Source: Epibacterium sp. Ofav1-8
Lineage (GTDB): Bacteria; Pseudomonadota; Alphaproteobacteria; Rhodobacterales; Rhodobacteraceae
Direction: 5' to 3'
Assembly (NCBI RefSeq): GCF_022348185.1
Contig: NZ_JAKRFD010000004.1
Span: 186,001-250,000 of the forward strand
Length of the DNA: 64,000 bases
A model generated the notes under the pieces. That model saw only the letters and a list, made by a program, of their open reading frames with translations. It did no database searches and was not told the DNA's origin. A program made the position numbers and the translations under genes. The stretch's first letter is position 1, and each line of letters begins with the position of its first letter. Below are positions 62,922-64,000 of the stretch, one piece after another.

Positions 62922-64000
62922 ATGACGGGTAACACCGCTCCATCGCAGGCAGATGCCCGCCGCACCGTGATTTCGGTGGACGCCATGGGTGGTGATGCCG
63001 GACCCGCAGTTGTGGTCTCTGGCATCTCCAAATCCGCCCGCAAGAATCCGGACATCCGGTTTCTTCTGCATGGCCCCATCGAACAGCTGGAACCACTCGT
63101 GGCCCGCAGGAAGCACCTGAAGGGCCGCGTGGAACTCCGTGACGCGCGCGACGTCGTCACGATGGAAGACAAGCCAAGCCAGGTCATGCGCAACGGCAAG
63201 GGCACCTCTATGTGGTCGGCCCTCGAAGCGGTGCGCAATGGCGAGGCCGCTGGCGTCGTCTCCTGCGGCAATACCGGCGCGCTGATGGCGCTGTCGATGC
63301 TGCGCCTGCGCAAGCTGCCTGGCGTCAATCGACCGGCGATCGCGATTCTCTGGCCCTCGCGCAATCCGCAGGGGTTCAACGTCATGCTCGACGTCGGCGC
63401 CGATGTGCGCGCCGATGCAGAGGATCTGCTGCAATACGCCCTGATGGGCACCTCCTATACCCGCAATTCGATGGACATCCCCTGCCCGCGCGTCGGGCTG
63501 CTGAATGTCGGCACCGAAGAGCACAAGGGCCGCGCCGAGCTGAAAGAGGCCTATAGCCTCATCGCCCAGAACGCGGAAAAGGCGAACTTCGAATTTGTCG
63601 GCTTTGTCGAGGGCAGCGATATTCCCGGCGACATCGCCGATGTGATCGTTACCGACGGCTTTACCGGCAATGTGGCGATCAAGACCGGCGAAGGCACCGC
63701 CAGCCTGTTGCGCTCGGCGATGCGCGAGGCGTTCGAATATTCCGTCCTGTCGCGTCTGGCGGCGCTTCTGGCCTATACCTCGCTGTCGCGCCTGTCCAAG
63801 CGCATCGACCCGCGACGGGTCAATGGCGGGATTTTTCTCGGGCTGAACGGCACCGTCGTCAAATCCCATGGCGGCGCTGATGCGACCGGCGTGTCGGCCG
63901 CGGTCAAACTCGCGTTTCTTCTTGCTGAACAGGGCTTTGCGGAAAAGCTCGCGGCCCGGGTTGCATCCGCCGTAGAGCTTGCCCAAGATGACGCAGCGTC
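62922..64000 (+). CDS. plsX: Phosphate acyltransferase PlsX (3' end beyond window)
   Basis: 359 residues are visible. PlsX converts acyl-ACP to acyl-phosphate, the first step of membrane phospholipid synthesis. Family segments are VISVDAMGGDAGP, RNGKGTSMWSALEAVRNGEAAGVVSCGNTGALMALSML, NVGTEEHKG, FVEGSDIP and VIVTDGFTGNVAIKTGEGTA, then GAPLLG-like GGIFLGLNGTVVKSHG. The coding frame is still open at base 64000. ATG 62922 is the first in frame; the ribosome-binding site is weak. Confidence 0.95.
   Translation, partial: MTGNTAPSQADARRTVISVDAMGGDAGPAVVVSGISKSARKNPDIRFLLHGPIEQLEPLVARRKHLKGRVELRDARDVVTMEDKPSQVMRNGKGTSMWSALEAVRNGEAAGVVSCGNTGALMALSMLRLRKLPGVNRPAIAILWPSRNPQGFNVMLDVGADVRADAEDLLQYALMGTSYTRNSMDIPCPRVGLLNVGTEEHKGRAELKEAYSLIAQNAEKANFEFVGFVEGSDIPGDIADVIVTDGFTGNVAIKTGEGTASLLRSAMREAFEYSVLSRLAALLAYTSLSRLSKRIDPRRVNGGIFLGLNGTVVKSHGGADATGVSAAVKLAFLLAEQGFAEKLAARVASAVELAQDDAA

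Noticed and set aside
62817-63986. 389-codon frame antisense to plsX and rpmF
   Set aside because: Both plus-strand genes are certain; the antisense frame is a shadow.

Overview
The window is 64 kb of high-GC chromosomal DNA from an alphaproteobacterium, most probably a member of the Rhodobacteraceae (roseobacter group). The gene order around lptFGD-surA-pdxA-ksgA, prfA-prmC, bamE/DUF177/rpmF/plsX and the presence of DUF4167, HolC, PRC-barrel, MarC and Fur/Mur-type proteins all point there. I cannot name a species from the sequence. I see no prophage, insertion sequence, integrase, conjugation gene or CRISPR array: this is mainly core chromosome with scattered accessory and sensory genes.

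Layout. 1-14 kb is a sensory stretch: a truncated PRC-barrel protein, an AI-2E family permease, an EnvZ-like kinase, a metallo-beta-lactamase-fold hydrolase, a chemoreceptor flanked by two identical tRNA-Asn genes in inverted orientation, and a hybrid histidine kinase cotranscribed with a secreted molybdopterin-fold protein and divergent from a LuxR-type response regulator. A degenerate ManC-like protein follows. 14-23 kb holds a TfoX-like protein, ndk, a Bcr/CflA exporter, a DUF2235 hydrolase, an ABC-F ATPase with marC, a retropepsin-like protease, holC and pepA. 23.9-31.5 kb is a tightly overlapping envelope operon, lptF-lptG-lptD-surA-pdxA-ksgA, ending in a strong terminator. 31.5-42 kb has DUF4167, prfA-prmC, a CZB-domain protein, two overlapping ureohydrolase genes behind an M20 amidohydrolase, mazG, a sulfotransferase-like protein, a nucleoside hydrolase and a frameshifted GNAT gene. 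42-50 kb has a DddP-like M24 protein with a divergent LysR regulator, eno, two transporters and a Fur/Mur regulator. 50-64 kb has a DEAD-box helicase, selO, a DUF985 cupin, anmK, tyrS, an SDR, uup, olsB, bamE, DUF177, rpmF and the start of plsX.

How genes work together. Several loci serve the outer membrane (lptFGD, surA, bamE), peptidoglycan recycling (anmK), lipid synthesis (plsX, olsB) and translation (prfA/prmC, ksgA, rpmF, tyrS, two ABC-F proteins, a DEAD-box helicase). Sensory proteins are over-represented in the first 14 kb.

Most notable signals: (1) a 116-bp inverted repeat made of promoter plus tRNA-Asn, flanking a chemoreceptor; (2) a dispersed, compensatorily varying hairpin element found twice, one copy supplying the stop codon of uup, plus a second intergenic repeat family with three copies; (3) an M24 protein with the exact metal-ligand spacing of the DMSP lyase DddP but with Gly where DddP has its catalytic Asp; (4) a ManC homologue that has lost its nucleotidyltransferase signatures; (5) CtrA-like sites in two intergenic regions. 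Function calls rest on motif and neighbourhood reading only; no database search was possible.
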